A DNA stretch of 64,000 bases, from NCBI GenBank assembly GCA_029851415.1, contig CM056743.1, positions 125,332,305-125,396,304 of the forward strand, written 5' to 3'. Under the pieces are notes generated by a model. It searched no databases. It worked only from the letters and a program-made list of their open reading frames with translations, and was not told the origin of the DNA. This DNA comes from Eretmocerus hayati (Eukaryota; Arthropoda; Insecta; Hymenoptera; Aphelinidae). Each line of letters opens with the position of its first letter. The first letter of the stretch is position 1. Position numbers and translations under genes: made by a program. Shown in pieces: positions 10,574 through 22,974 of the stretch.

Positions 10574-12318
10574 ATGGAATATTATTTCGAATTTGAGTGT
10601 ACACATGTATGAAAAAATTATTACGCCTTTCCGATCGAATGTTACAAAATCTTACCCAATATATTTGAACTGAAAAAAAATGTCAATATTTACCCACAGT
10701 ATGATATAATTGTTCTCTATTATCGATACATCTTTGCAGACTTGGAATTGATCAAGATAGCTTGAATTCTAAGTTTTCCAGAAATTTTCATTTTGATCCT
10801 GTTGCACGGATTTTTAACTCATAATTTCACGCAACCCAGGCTATAAATGATCGTGCAATAAGAATTAATCAGTTTGAAATGATCTCAAATTATTTCTTGG
10901 TGAGACTGTGGAAGATAAAGTGGCGGATGGAGCGCCGCAGATGCAAAACGATGGGCGCGGAGACATTGTGTAAGAGATTGGAAACAAGGGAGAGAATATT
11001 GGGATCCCAGAATAACCGGTTGAAGCAACTTTACGGCACGCGCAAGCCATTGTCTATACTCTTGGAGCAATAATATCACCACTGAGCAATCCTATCGATA
11101 TTATATAGTGAGCCATAATCTTCTCAAGCCCTCATGCTGCAGGGCATTATTACACCTTATTCAAATGTATTATTTATGATTTTCCAGATTTCGAGGCAAT
11201 TGCAAACAAGTACATACAAAAATCGATTGAGAAAAGGTTCAAATACCAACATACTCCATTTATTTTTCTAATGCTCCAACCAATTTTGAAAAATACGATT
11301 CGAGATGAAAATTTGAAATTTCACGCGGTAGACTCATCGCAATCATCATCTAAAATATACATGTGGCCCTCAAAGTAGAGCAAGTCAACTTTGGTCTACA
11401 ATACCCACACATCTATAACATAACGCGGTATCAAAAGTTTACATAACGTAAAGAGTTCGACAGTGTCGGTCTTGTACAATCTCTATACAATATGTATAAT
11501 ATGCTCGTGAGGCGAGGCCGTGTCGCGCGCGATATACACGTGACCCGGCTGTTTCATCTATAACTATTTGAGCTTCTCGATCGGTAAAGCTCGGCAACGA
11601 TGATGATGACGACGACGACGACGACGAGATCGAGGAATCGGCATCGGTATAGTGCGACTCTAATACACTAACTCGCACTTATCGGCCCTTACATAAGCCT
11701 GGTGGGCCGTGCGTCGTGCGAGGCGATGAGTTACGTGAGTGATCTCAGTGTTGTACATACATATTCGTTGTCATACTATTCCTTGTAATTCGAGATATGA
11801 AACAATAAGTATATTAAAATACAATGGATTTTTTGAGTAAATAATTATTCCTGATGGATGATTTGTTGTGATGTATCAAAATTGGTGAGTTAGAAAATTG
11901 AAGTGACACGCTTACTAAAAGTGTCCACATATGTAGACATGCCCAAAAACCGATATTCGTGATGGGCGGGATCGATTTTTCCGATGGGAGAATTTTCCGA
12001 AGGACTGATTTGAAGAAAATCGGAAACACCGAATACAATATCGACGATTTGGATTTTATTTGATGTGGATTTTCGCCGAAGAATAGAGTCCCAAAAGTTC
12101 AATTTCCGAATACCAAATTTGCCGATTTATAAGATGCCGATAGGGTACTAAATACATCGTGAAAATCTGAAAAAGTCTCAAAGATCTGTGGAGATGCTAA
12201 GGATGTAGAAAAATGAATAATAAAAAAAACTTTGTAGAAAGTGGAAAAAGCCGAAAATTCTCAATTTTGTGATCTAGCCATTTTTAGTCATTTTACAAAT
12301 AATTATTGGGATTTTTCG
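10574..12318. other. unassigned DNA with a CpG-rich microsatellite patch
   Basis: Mostly AT-rich and featureless. The patch 11437-11720 holds TTTACATAACGTAA, TCGCGCGCGATATAC near 11525, a GAT/GAC triplet microsatellite at 11597-11627 and CTTACATAAGCC at 11688. It may be regulatory, but no gene is visible. Confidence 0.4.
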
Positions 12319-12866
12319 TAGCTGGGAAGTGGGGTCCAAAGTGAGCGGGCTACAATAGTCTGAGTCTTAAATATTCTAGAGACATGAGATAGGGATCGGA
12401 TTGGAATCTATTTATTTGTTCTGTGATTCAGATCTGATCCACGTGAGGAGTCGAGGTTGAACGAGCGATTGATCATGATTCATATAACTATGAAAATCGC
12501 TGTGTTAGCCGACTGATGGTTGAGAGCGTTAGCCAACTACTGCTCTGTGTCGTATCTCGTTTTGTTATTCTCATCATAAATATATACTTTACAGCTCGCT
12601 GTTTGAACTAGTTTGTAAGATTTTTCATTGCCATTGCTTTGAAAACTAGATTTACCGAAAAATAGAGACAATGTCAAGGAAAATACTCAATCATACATCG
12701 CTTTGTTGAAAACGTGAAGCGATGTCGCAGTGAAGATAGATATTTGAATATTTTTCGTTGTAATATCTCCGATTTGTGGAACATTTCTTTACAATTCTGT
12801 TGCTCAAGTGATATTTAAGATTAAATTCATTGATTAAGGTTTTGATGAGTTTCCACTTCCCAGCTA
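12319..12866. mobile_element. weak candidate TA-flanked inverted-repeat element
   Basis: TA plus GCTGGGAAGTGG at 12319-12332 mirrors CCACTTCCCAGC plus TA at 12853-12866. The 12-bp match is perfect and flanked by TA on both sides, as in Tc1/mariner-type MITEs. The homology stops abruptly inside the ends. With only 12 bp, chance is a real alternative in a 64-kb window. Confidence 0.25.
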
Positions 12867-14417
12867 GGTGGTTCCAATGGTGCAGAAAAATGTCAATCCT
12901 GAATTGATTTGGATGACAAACTGTAAGGTAGATCTGGAGGGCAAAGCCTTGAATTTTTCCGTTGAATATCGAGATTTGTCGAGAAGTGTGATTATTGCAC
13001 GTTGTCTACCCGTGTGTCTGTTAAATCGATGAATTTTTCATGAATCGATCTTGGCTAAAGAACCAAAGCTAATATTAAATTCAAATTCGATAAGGAAACG
13101 AATATGTGAATTTTATAACCTTGAGATAGGGTAGTGATGGAGAAAACGTGAGCTGCATTCTATGAAACAAGTCGCATGATGAGTTTATAGTGAGCGAAAG
13201 CGAAATACCGACAAATCACACAACATTCTCACTGTTCCAAAATAAATTCCAAATTTTACCATCCGGTTCCAATGCGACTAATGAGTAATGAATGATGACA
13301 AAATGTTTTTCTTCTACTTCACACATTTGATGCATCACCTCATTTGTATTTTTTGTTCATCATCTGTCAAGGAAGTGGAAATCTATACGAATCCCTGGAC
13401 AAAAGTTGCAAACTGTCTCATTGTTAATATTTAAAAAAATAATGCAAAATCAGTCAAATTTTCTTAAAGTCAATGAGATTATTGAGTCTTATCTCGCTTT
13501 AGACAAATATTGAACCGTGGAATAAGCAGAATCCCACTCCACAGGATGAAGTTTATGCCCCATGAGAGAAACAAATACTTTTCACAGAAGAAATCTGAAG
13601 TTTCGCCACAGTATTTCTGCAAAATTGGCCTGAAACTCTATGAGAAATATGGTGATTCTCATCAGACTTTTGGTTATTCCCGATGAACTCTGGGAAATTC
13701 TCCATGAAGACCCGGCAAGAATGACCAATCTATTCAACAGCTCTTCTCGATATTGATGATCTAAAACGACCTTTCTTCAAAATTTAGACCGTCTTCTGTT
13801 GATCACAAAAGAAGGTCACGAATTAAAAAAAATTTCGAAAAATGCCCATTCCGACACAGGTTGATTGCACTTTGGGAAAATTCTTAACGTCTACGAACAA
13901 ACTAAGCTCTGAATCAGGGTTTTTTCATTTCATATTTCGCTAATAGCACACTATTCACAACCTCATAATCGAGTTACTCTCTTCGAATCGAATGACTCAG
14001 ATAAAATATTTCAAAAATTCAAACCACAACGAAAGCCCGATGCACCTACATATACATAATAGTACAGAGTAAGAGGTACAAGGTAACCGGGGCACGGAAC
14101 GAGTTGGCGCTTTCCCGAGCTTCCGGTGTTACTATATGTATGTACGTGGAAATTCAAGAGCGCGCGCGCACTAGAGCAGATCCAACGGTAAGTATTAACA
14201 GCAGCATCAGAGAAGCTGCAGAGTCAGCTTTCCAGCTCAGCTGTTTCGATTCGAGATGATATATACGTGTGTTGGCCAAGTATTAGTTGCGAGATTCGCT
14301 CTCTATGCAAAAGAGTGCGCAAAAGTAGGCCGCATCAGAGCGACGCATGAATGAAATAACGCCGGGGCATTCAAATATAAGTAGTAACTCTGAGAGTCTC
14401 TCACTGCATGGCTTTTA
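12867..14417. other. unassigned DNA; GTAAGT donor in CpG patch at its end
   Basis: No gene seen. Near 14160-14195 a GAGCGCGCGCGCAC patch is followed by CCAACG/GTAAGT (14188), a good donor that could end a 5' exon. No matching acceptor was identified with confidence. Confidence 0.4.
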
Positions 14418-15436
14418 GAGTAGGCGAAACTACCGCCATCGTGTGCAAAAATGATGCAATGGAAATTTTTTGTGGGATACTCACCACAAGACCTCCCTGA
14501 TCCTTAAGTCATATGTTCCTAAGCCGTATCTGGGTGCAAAATTGTTTAAACCGAAATTGCTTAAACAATTGAATAAAATTGTTTATTTTGGATTCAAAAG
14601 ATGTTTTTTGGGTAAATTGGAGCATTTTAAACAGAAAGTTACTCTTGTCATTTTTCTCTAGGATCCATTGTTTTTGCGCTATGAGCATTTTAAAGTTGAA
14701 AAAACTCGAAAATCGCGATTTTGAGGCCCGGATTAAAGTGTCATAATGGTGAAAATGTTATGCTCTCACTAGGGAAATTTGTCAATTGGGATCTCCTCTA
14801 CAAGTTGTGATAGCAAAAACCCATGTTCCTCGTCGATTTACCTTCGTTTTTTGAATGTTAATAACGCGTCGTATGGCGCTCGTTTGCGTGCTCGCGGGCT
14901 CCCACCTCGGGCGTGCAGACGACGCAACGTTGCTATATCGCGGCGCGGGGAGCATTGCGATCACCAGTGAACTGGCGCCATACGACGCGTTATTAACATT
15001 CAAAAAACGAAGGTAAATCGACGAGGAACATGGGTTTTTGCTATCACAACTTGTAGAGGAGATCCCAATTGACAAATTTCCCTAGTGAGAGCATAACATT
15101 TTCACCATTATGACACTTTAATCCGGGCCTCAAAATCGCGATTTTCGAGTTTTTTCAACTTTAAAATGCTCATAGCGCAAAAACAATGGATCCTAGAGAA
15201 AAATGACAAGAGTAACTTTCTGTTTAAAATGCTCCAATTTACCTAAAAAACATCTTTTGAATCCAAAATAAACAATTTTATTCAATTGTTTAAACAATTT
15301 CGGTTTAAACAATTTTGCACCCAGATACGGCTTAGGAACATATGACTTAAGGATCAGGGAGGTCTTGCGGTGAGTATCCCACAAAAAATTTCCATTGCAT
15401 CATTTTTGCACACGATGGCGGTAGTTTCGCCTACTC
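14418..15436. mobile_element. 1,019-bp snap-back (palindromic) transposon
   Basis: Two arms of equal length (14418-14879 and 14975-15436, 462 bp each) are almost perfect reverse complements. I noted only a handful of substitutions, for example G/A near 14611. The outer ends read GAGTAGGCGAAACTACCGCC, mirrored by GGCGGTAGTTTCGCCTACTC. The inner ends meet at GCGTCGTATGGCGC and GCGCCATACGACGC around a 95-bp GC-rich spacer (14880-14974). The identical open frames read in each arm are mirror images and not genes. No transposase is encoded. The flanks (TTTTA, ATAGG) give no clear target duplication. The near-identity implies a recent insertion, or arm-to-arm gene conversion. Confidence 0.9.
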
Positions 15437-18400
15437 ATAGGCTAGACTATATATATTTTGCACGAGCCATTTCTCCGGTGCATTGATGATTTTTTCTTTT
15501 TTCTATTTGTAAGAGTCTCGTGTTGGACACCGATTGTCTCGGGTACTGTTATTATAGTCATGGGTAGTTGGTAGGTTATTATGGCACGAATAGCTCTTTG
15601 TGAGTGTGTGTTGATGACTGAGCTACTAGGGTGATGGTCCGTTGGAGAGCTAATTGCGCGTCTGCATTATTTAAATGGCTTGTGATAGTTGTTGTTTGAC
15701 TTGGACAATTGCGACCATTTCTTTGCACCTCCTCTGTGGATGGATATATTTTATGATGACTATAATAGCTCCCCCTCAACAAAAATTCTGGACATTTGGA
15801 TTGGTACACCCCCTTCCATCGAGTTTTTTTCCTTCTTCTCCCCGCTGAACATAGCAGATTTATCGATGCACTCAGGGAATTTCATTATCGACCTTTGAGG
15901 AGATTTTGCCGAAATCCAATGGCATCTAACAACCCGACATGATGCCAAGGCTAGATCATTAGTGAAAAGTGAATTCTTTTTACATGTCATAAATGAGGAC
16001 TGACGAAAAATTCTCGAGGAATCTTTGATCTCAAAATTCAAAATTTTTATCAAAATATTTTCAACTGATACATTTTAAATTCCCTGGCGTAGATTTCCAT
16101 CTCAAAGAAGGTGAAATTTTTACCCTAATAGTTACTGAAATATGCCTATTGAATTCGACTGAAAATTCTTGCCCAAATAGGACTGAAACATTAGTCAAGA
16201 ACGAAACGATAGCCTGGCGTGTATTTTGAGAAGAACGACTTGTAATTTATGGGAATTCTCGTTGATTTTTACCGACGAATTCAAGCTTTCACGAAACTTG
16301 AGTAAAATTAAATATTGCAGATATGCAGAGGGTTTGCTAATGAGGTTAATAGCAACATGCTCGTTCATCATAACTTGGACTGGGAAACATCTGTAGGACA
16401 ACTCTTCGACTGAGATTTCAGTATCTTGGGGAGAAAATTCACCACAAAATGGCTCAAACGAGGATCTCAGTAGTTGCTCCCACAGGCAATTCTGCCTCAA
16501 AGAATTAGGAACGTGCATATCGATATTTTCACTAAAAATATGAAAACGAATGACGTGCGTCGAATCAAATCCAGTTGATTCGAAACGGACGACAGTTGGA
16601 GATACAGGATGTATGACAATATTCGATTGTAAATTGTTGAAAAATTTGTCAATAATGGCAGGTATACCAATTACAATGTCTCAATTCACAGGTCATAAGA
16701 CCCTCAAGAAGGAGAAGAATAAGACGAAGAAAAACCAAGAGATGCGGTATAAGTAACATCAAATAGAATAGCGACTGCACCACAAGCATCCGAATACCGG
16801 ACGATCCCGAAATAATCATTGCTTACATAAACAGAAATCAGCATCAAGTCGCGCGGTACAGCACTGAGTGGATTCACATCAATGTATCTGTACTCGAGCG
16901 ATATTCAAAGTAAGCTTAACTTTAAATAATACAGTTGCATCCAAGTACTTGCGGACGTTGAAACTTGCATCCTCATTTATCGCAAAAGCAAATCTGTCGC
17001 GCGTTTGTGCAAGAGCGTGAAATAATGCGTGTACCGCCGGTTGCTTTATGTTTATACGCGCGGTCCTCTTATCGGTTACGTAAAGCACGCGAGTGTCGCA
17101 CGTGTTCCAAATCTACTTCTAACGCGTTCGCCAAGACTCATTTACGAAATATATGATAGTTGGATAATGATTCAACAGTGAATGCAATTTTGATGAGTAA
17201 ATGATTAATAACATACCTGAATAATATTTGATAACCCTATTTTCATTTGTCTATCAATAGCTATCCCGGATTCTTCACGCCTATCAACTTTCGTTTGAGA
17301 ATTTTGAGACTCAAACTATCTTGTCATCAAAACTTCACGGAAAAATGCTGAATCATTTGATTATTCCTACGAAAAATGATCAATAAAACACTTGACAACC
17401 AAAGATTGTAAGCATGTACATCAGTCATTTTCGCTAAAAAATACCCATGAGTCTTTTTTGGTGAGACCAGTAGCACCACTCACTAATTTAGAGTGATTCA
17501 TCAACAAGATATACCGAAGAAGAATTCGATGATCCGATTTCTGTTCAGCAATTACTAGGGATCGGGGATATTGCTTTGAATGGGTATCTTTCACGGAACA
17601 ATGAAAATTCTAAGATATGAGATGAAGACTCTGGAAGTTTTACTTCACAAAAATTCCAAGACCATAATTATTTACACGCGCAGTGGTTTTTTTCTTTAAT
17701 TCATAGAAAATTTCACCCTCTCTCGTACTTTCGCCTCTCTAGGATTCTCGAATTGTACAGCTTGATTCGAGTGGAGATTATTCAAACTCCAAAATAGCAG
17801 TTACACAAATTTTGAGGGTTCACCTGGGGAATTTGATAGTCCTTAAGATTTATATTCATATGGATTTATTCTGGACAGAAAAAGTCGCTTGGACAATTTT
17901 TCGAAGAAAAAAGTTTCGAACTTACTCATTTTTTATCTTGCGACGTTAAAAAATACAATCAACACATTTTCAGACCACTCGATCTAGTTGCGTAGGACTA
18001 GTTCCATTTTCTCGGATCAAAATTCCCAATCTCCACGTTTGATAGACTCAAAACTCATATCTAATCAATTTATTCAATGAACCACTAGAACACGTGTTCT
18101 ATTATACGTACGTTCCGGTTTCGATTAAGAAAGATTCAACGCGAGGTCAAAATTGTATGTAGAAGACAAGGAAAAAATCACAAAGGGACTATGCACCCTT
18201 AAATTTAGTCCGTCATGGTCTCTGTCTCGACTTTAATGATTTTTCCTGAGCTCTTTGATTGTAATTCTCCTTCTAATACAAACAAAATAGTATTCCCTTG
18301 ATATTTCAGAGAAATTGATGTTTTGTGGGGGGGGGGGGGGCAGCAATATAAGAAAATTCAAGAAGGTTGAATAATTTTCCCCAAAAGTCAGAGTAAATTA

Positions 18401-20563
18401 CTATTTTTGCACCATAAAAACATGTATATGAATATAAATGTTCAGTTCCCCGCGACAATTATGGTCGAACGTCAAAATTAGGGTTGCACCCTCCCTCAAA
18501 GTATACGTGAAACCCGAGAAAACTGAATTCGGTTACCTCGATTCAAAGTAGTCCAATGTTTGAAGAATCAAAGGTAATCATGACAAACGAGCTCCTTAAT
18601 ATCGACCCTACATTTCGGTTAACTTTTTCCAAGATAGGGCGTGACGAAACTATACGAATGGTTCGTCCCGGGAACCCAATTATCGCAATTTACTTCATGA
18701 AAGACGTAAGCCGAGTTATGAAGTGAGTGGGTAAGCGATACGTCCGAGCTATTATGACCCATCGTTTATGTAACCGAATCATAATTAAACTGAGAAGTTG
18801 TGAGAAAAATACTCACAAGAGGTAATAGACAGTACTCTCGACATCAATTGAGAGGTAAACATCGAGTCAACATGCATTCAAAGTTGGATAATTTCACGAC
18901 TGAATGTTGTAGCTAATAGCTCCTCGGCTGAGATGATGATAGTGACGTTTGAATCCATCTTTACTGATAAATACTTCATTAATTTTATTCCAATCCCTCC
19001 CTATGCAGTTGTATCGGTCGTTTCAGCTGGAATATGGTTGAATTTTTCCACATTTTCAGACCACAAGTCCCTCGAGAAAACACAATAAGAATCAAATCTC
19101 TCATAATGCATCTTTTTTTCTCGATTTCTCGAGCTATCAAGTTGACGGTACAAAAAAATGGATAAAGGAGAAACAAAATAGCTCATTCATCGAGATCGAT
19201 GTATGAAATTCTGATTGGAAAATTGTACGACTTTTGCCGAATACATGAATGGTGAAAAAGTATTTTGTCATACGGTAAAGAATCGATTTTTTTCAATTTT
19301 CCATACAGTCCCGCGAAATTTTGTTACGACGTCAGCATGTAAGTACGAGTACGTATCGAGGACAAGAAAAGAGTGGGGATGAAAAGCCAAGTAAGTACAA
19401 AAGTGAAGCAATGGTATTAAGCAACTCTGCTTCGTGCAATTACGAATTAGGCAATTCGAGAGTCTCGAGTCCTTTCATCTCGGCCGTTCCTTTTTTTCTT
19501 CTTGTCTCTCTTGCTAACGTACAGTAGGTATAACACAGAGCGAGTTGCGCACACAGTGAAAATTAGCTCACTCGTGCGCACTGAATTCGGCCCCGGAGGA
19601 AATTGTTAGACTACTTTTTGAGTTACTCGAACAATTATTATGTACCGTTACTCATTACACTGAACAAAATGACAGTCAACTCGATTTTGCCATTTCGTTA
19701 GGCGATTGTTATACCAAAACGGTCTATTACCGGATGACAGATTTGTCTAATAAAAGACAAACAGTATATGTGTAGTGAGACTAGTTGGCTTAGAATTATT
19801 TGCAGGGAATCATGCCGATTGAGTGAGAATATCACATATGATGAGATGAGGAGTTTTGTAGAAAAACGAAAAAGGTCGGAAGGTGTGAGTATACGAGTGC
19901 GATCTCGAAAATATTTGTGACTGAGTTTGATTCAATCCCTGTGTAGGTTTGGCTAATCACTCAGAATACAATCATTTTTGTGTTTGCATAAAAGTTGGGT
20001 TTGAATTACAAATATTAAATATGATGAATGTATATTTTGTCTCATTTATGACTCACTGGCTGAAGCTGAAGAAATTCAGTTGATTTTCAGTAGGTTACAC
20101 GCAACAAAAAAATTCAGCCAGTCTTTTTCCAAAGAGTACAGAAGAGATCCAATTACAAAATTGGCATGTGAAATGTCTTGACACGAGAAATGTTCTATGA
20201 ATATGAGAATCATGACACAAAATTTGCACTCCTTATAATCTCGAAAAAATGGGCTTCTTAAAATTTCCGAAAGCCGTTTTCTTACCTCAGACAATCGCCA
20301 GACTTTTGGTCAGCTGAATAAAAATCCAATATCTCTTTTGTAAGTTTAGTAAAATCTGTATTGAAAACTGACGAGATTCGCACTCCTCAATAAAACTCAT
20401 CTCCGTACTTTGTGAAAAAATGAATTCATTCAAACAGTAAACCCTTTGATGCAATTCAACTCATCTTCCGCTCAGGAACGCTTCACAGTATAAAATGTAT
20501 CCATTCATTCGGGACAGGGGATTTGCAGCCACTTGAGAGTATTGAAGAAACGTATCTTTCAAA
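15437..20563. other. long unassigned AT-rich stretch
   Basis: No gene recognised over about 5 kb. A 14-G run lies at 18327-18340. GTCGCGCGGTACAGCAC at 16848 recurs at 50784. Minus-strand open frames at 15579-16518 (for example GEKKEKNSMEGGVPIQMSRI) have no family match I can name. A CpG patch sits near 17000-17100. Confidence 0.45.
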
Positions 20564-22974
20564 GGGATCTTGCAGAAAGGACGTCCGCGGTTTTTCCCAA
20601 GATTTTGGACCCCTCCCCCTTCTTGTCACACGTGGTCACAATTTCGTGGATATACCCCCCCTTATAAGGACGTCCGAATTTTTCAAAATTTTTCATACAC
20701 CCTCGACTGAAAATTGACATCGAAAAAATAAACTTCCCCCATACAGAGGTTTTCCGAGAAATATGTTGCGTCTCACCATTTCTATTGTCGAAATTTATCG
20801 AAATCGGATTTGAAATTGTAATTAATTGCAAACAAGTCTAATTCATCGATTAATTTGAATTAGCTCGTATTGAGAATGATGTGGAGATTCTTTTCCTTTC
20901 TCGGGAATACCTCTGCTTGCTGAATCGATTTTTCGAGGTTCCTTGGGCGAATTCATTTGTCAACCCTTTGTTATTAACAATTTTTTGTGCAAAGTTAGGG
21001 TTTTTTACCAATATCTTGGGAAATATGCATTTTCCGGGGAAAACACTAGGGGTCACAGTTGTAGATCTCAGAATTTTCCACAGGAAAGGTCGTTACAACT
21101 TTCCCGGGAAACCCAGTCCTCAGCCTATGAACGCGTGGAAAGCGTCCGGCGCGGTTAACACGGGCTTGTATGGGTAGCCAGCGTATCCCTTCTTAATTTT
21201 CATATAGTTTCGATGATTTCAAGAATATCGAGATGAAACCAAGCCCATTCGAAAGAGGAAGGTGTAAACATGACAATAACATCGTTTCAATATCGAAGAA
21301 ATCTGAAATTTTCTATTCTCCACCGAGAGACTGCGTTTCATTTCTGTGTTTATTGAATCATTGAACTGATTCTTGAATATTGTCGGACTCCATTATGCGT
21401 TGTGACGAATGAAATTTATTTGTTGTAAACAATTATTATAACAAAATCATATTTTGTTAGCATCATTATTGCACGGTCACAGCCGGAGAGGGGAGTGTTT
21501 GATCATGTTTGAAAGCCCAATGATTTCCCACACCAAAACGAGTCGCCGAGTTTTCCAGGGAAATTGTGGTGGGCGGGGGGGGGGGGATCGGGGGAGTTAG
21601 AGGACATACGCGTGAAGTCTCAACCATAATGGTGTAATGTCTCTGATATGCTCTGCAATTTCGGGATGATGTTATTCCCTGCTTTCCACGGTTTTCCACC
21701 ACCTACCACAATTTCCCTGGAAAACTCGGCGACTCGTTTTGGTATGAAAAATCATTGGGCTTTCAAACATGATCAAACACTTCCTTCTCCGGCTGTGACC
21801 GTGCAATAATGATGCTAACAAAATATGATTTTGTTATAATAATTGTTTACAACAAATAGATTTCGTTCATGACAACGCATAATGGAGTCCGACAATATTC
21901 AAGAATCAGTTCAATGATTCAATAAACACAGAAATGAAACGAAGAATTGTTAGTAACAGCCAACGTATAACGTGTACTTGGTCCCCAAGCGCCTGGTCTG
22001 GGGCTCCATTTTAGCAGTCTCTCGGTGGAGAATCGAAAATTTCAGATTTCTTCGATATTGAAACGATGTTATTGTCAAGTTTACACCTTCCTCTTTCGAA
22101 TGGGCTTGGTTTCATCTCGATATTCTTGAAATCATCGAAACTATATGAAAATTAAGAAGGGATACGCTGGCTACCCATACAAGCCCGTGTTAACCGCGCC
22201 GGACGCTTTCCACGCGTTCATAGGCTGAGGACTGGGTTTCCCGGGAAAGTTGTAACGACCTTTCCTGTGAAAAATTCTGAGATCTACAACTGTGACCCCT
22301 AGTGTTTTCCCCGGAAAATGCATATTTTCCAAGATATTGGTAAAAAACCCTAACTTTGCACAAAAAATTGTTAATAACAAAGGGTTGACAAATGAATTCG
22401 CCCAAGGAACCTCGAAATATCGGTTCAGTGGGTGGAAATGCATACGGGAGCATGGGTGGGCGCCCAGACTCTTTATGCTCAGCTGCTACCACGAAATCAT
22501 GATCAGACCCGGTGGGTTGGTTTGTATCATTGTAGATGGCTTTGTATTAAAGGGATAACATCACTGAATATAATTTTGAATATAATCTGCAGCAACAAAT
22601 CTTCAAAAGTAGATTTATATGATGGTATATTTCTTTCAAATCGAGCCGTAAACCTGACGATTGTTTTGAAATTCAAAACTCCGACGATTAGAGCCTGTGT
22701 GCAATCGTTGTACATCGGATCACTATTATATTAATGCCGCATGACCGTCAAAGCTTTATCCATGCTTGTAGACGTCTCACTGTACATGAAATTCTTTTGA
22801 AACTTGAAACTTTTTATCAAGGCGTCTCGCACCCAAGTAAATATCTGAGTTTTGATTCCGAGTAAGTGGACGTCCGAATGTTCATGAGATACCCCCCGTC
22901 AGCAGTCACAAAAAGTCACACTTTCGACGACCCCCTCCCCCCTCTGAGCGCGGACGTCCTTTCTGCAAGACCCC
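20564..22974. mobile_element. 2.4-kb composite snap-back DNA transposon with GGACGTCC ends
   Basis: The terminal repeats are GGGATCTTGCAGAAAGG (20564) and its mirror CCTTTCTGCAAGACCCC (to 22974), continuing GACGTCCGCG. Each end carries a second GGACGTCC octamer 84-89 bp inside (20579 and 20668; 22868 and 22952). Between them, 20930-21570 and 21700-22430 form long near-identical inverted arms around a roughly 125-bp centre. The segments between the termini and the arms (about 20680-20930 and 22435-22865) are unrelated to each other, so the structure is composite. The right arm has a 73-bp insertion (21942-22014) absent from the left arm. Flanking AAA on both sides could be a 3-bp target duplication. 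No transposase ORF is visible. The superfamily is unassigned. Confidence 0.85.
21942..22014. other. 73-bp insertion/deletion difference between palindrome arms
   Basis: The left arm reads CGTTTCATTTCTGTG directly beside the CAGTCTCTCGGTGG complement. The right arm has 73 extra bases between GAAACG and CAGTCTC, beginning AAGAATTGTTAG and ending CATTTTAG. It is either an insertion into the right arm or a deletion from the left one. Confidence 0.75.

Noticed and set aside
14470..15384. Two identical 63-codon ORFs on opposite strands
   Set aside because: They are the mirror images created by the palindromic transposon and carry no protein motif.
20881..22443. Pairs of similar ORFs of 70-100 codons on opposite strands
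   Set aside because: Inverted-arm artefacts of the 20564-22974 element.
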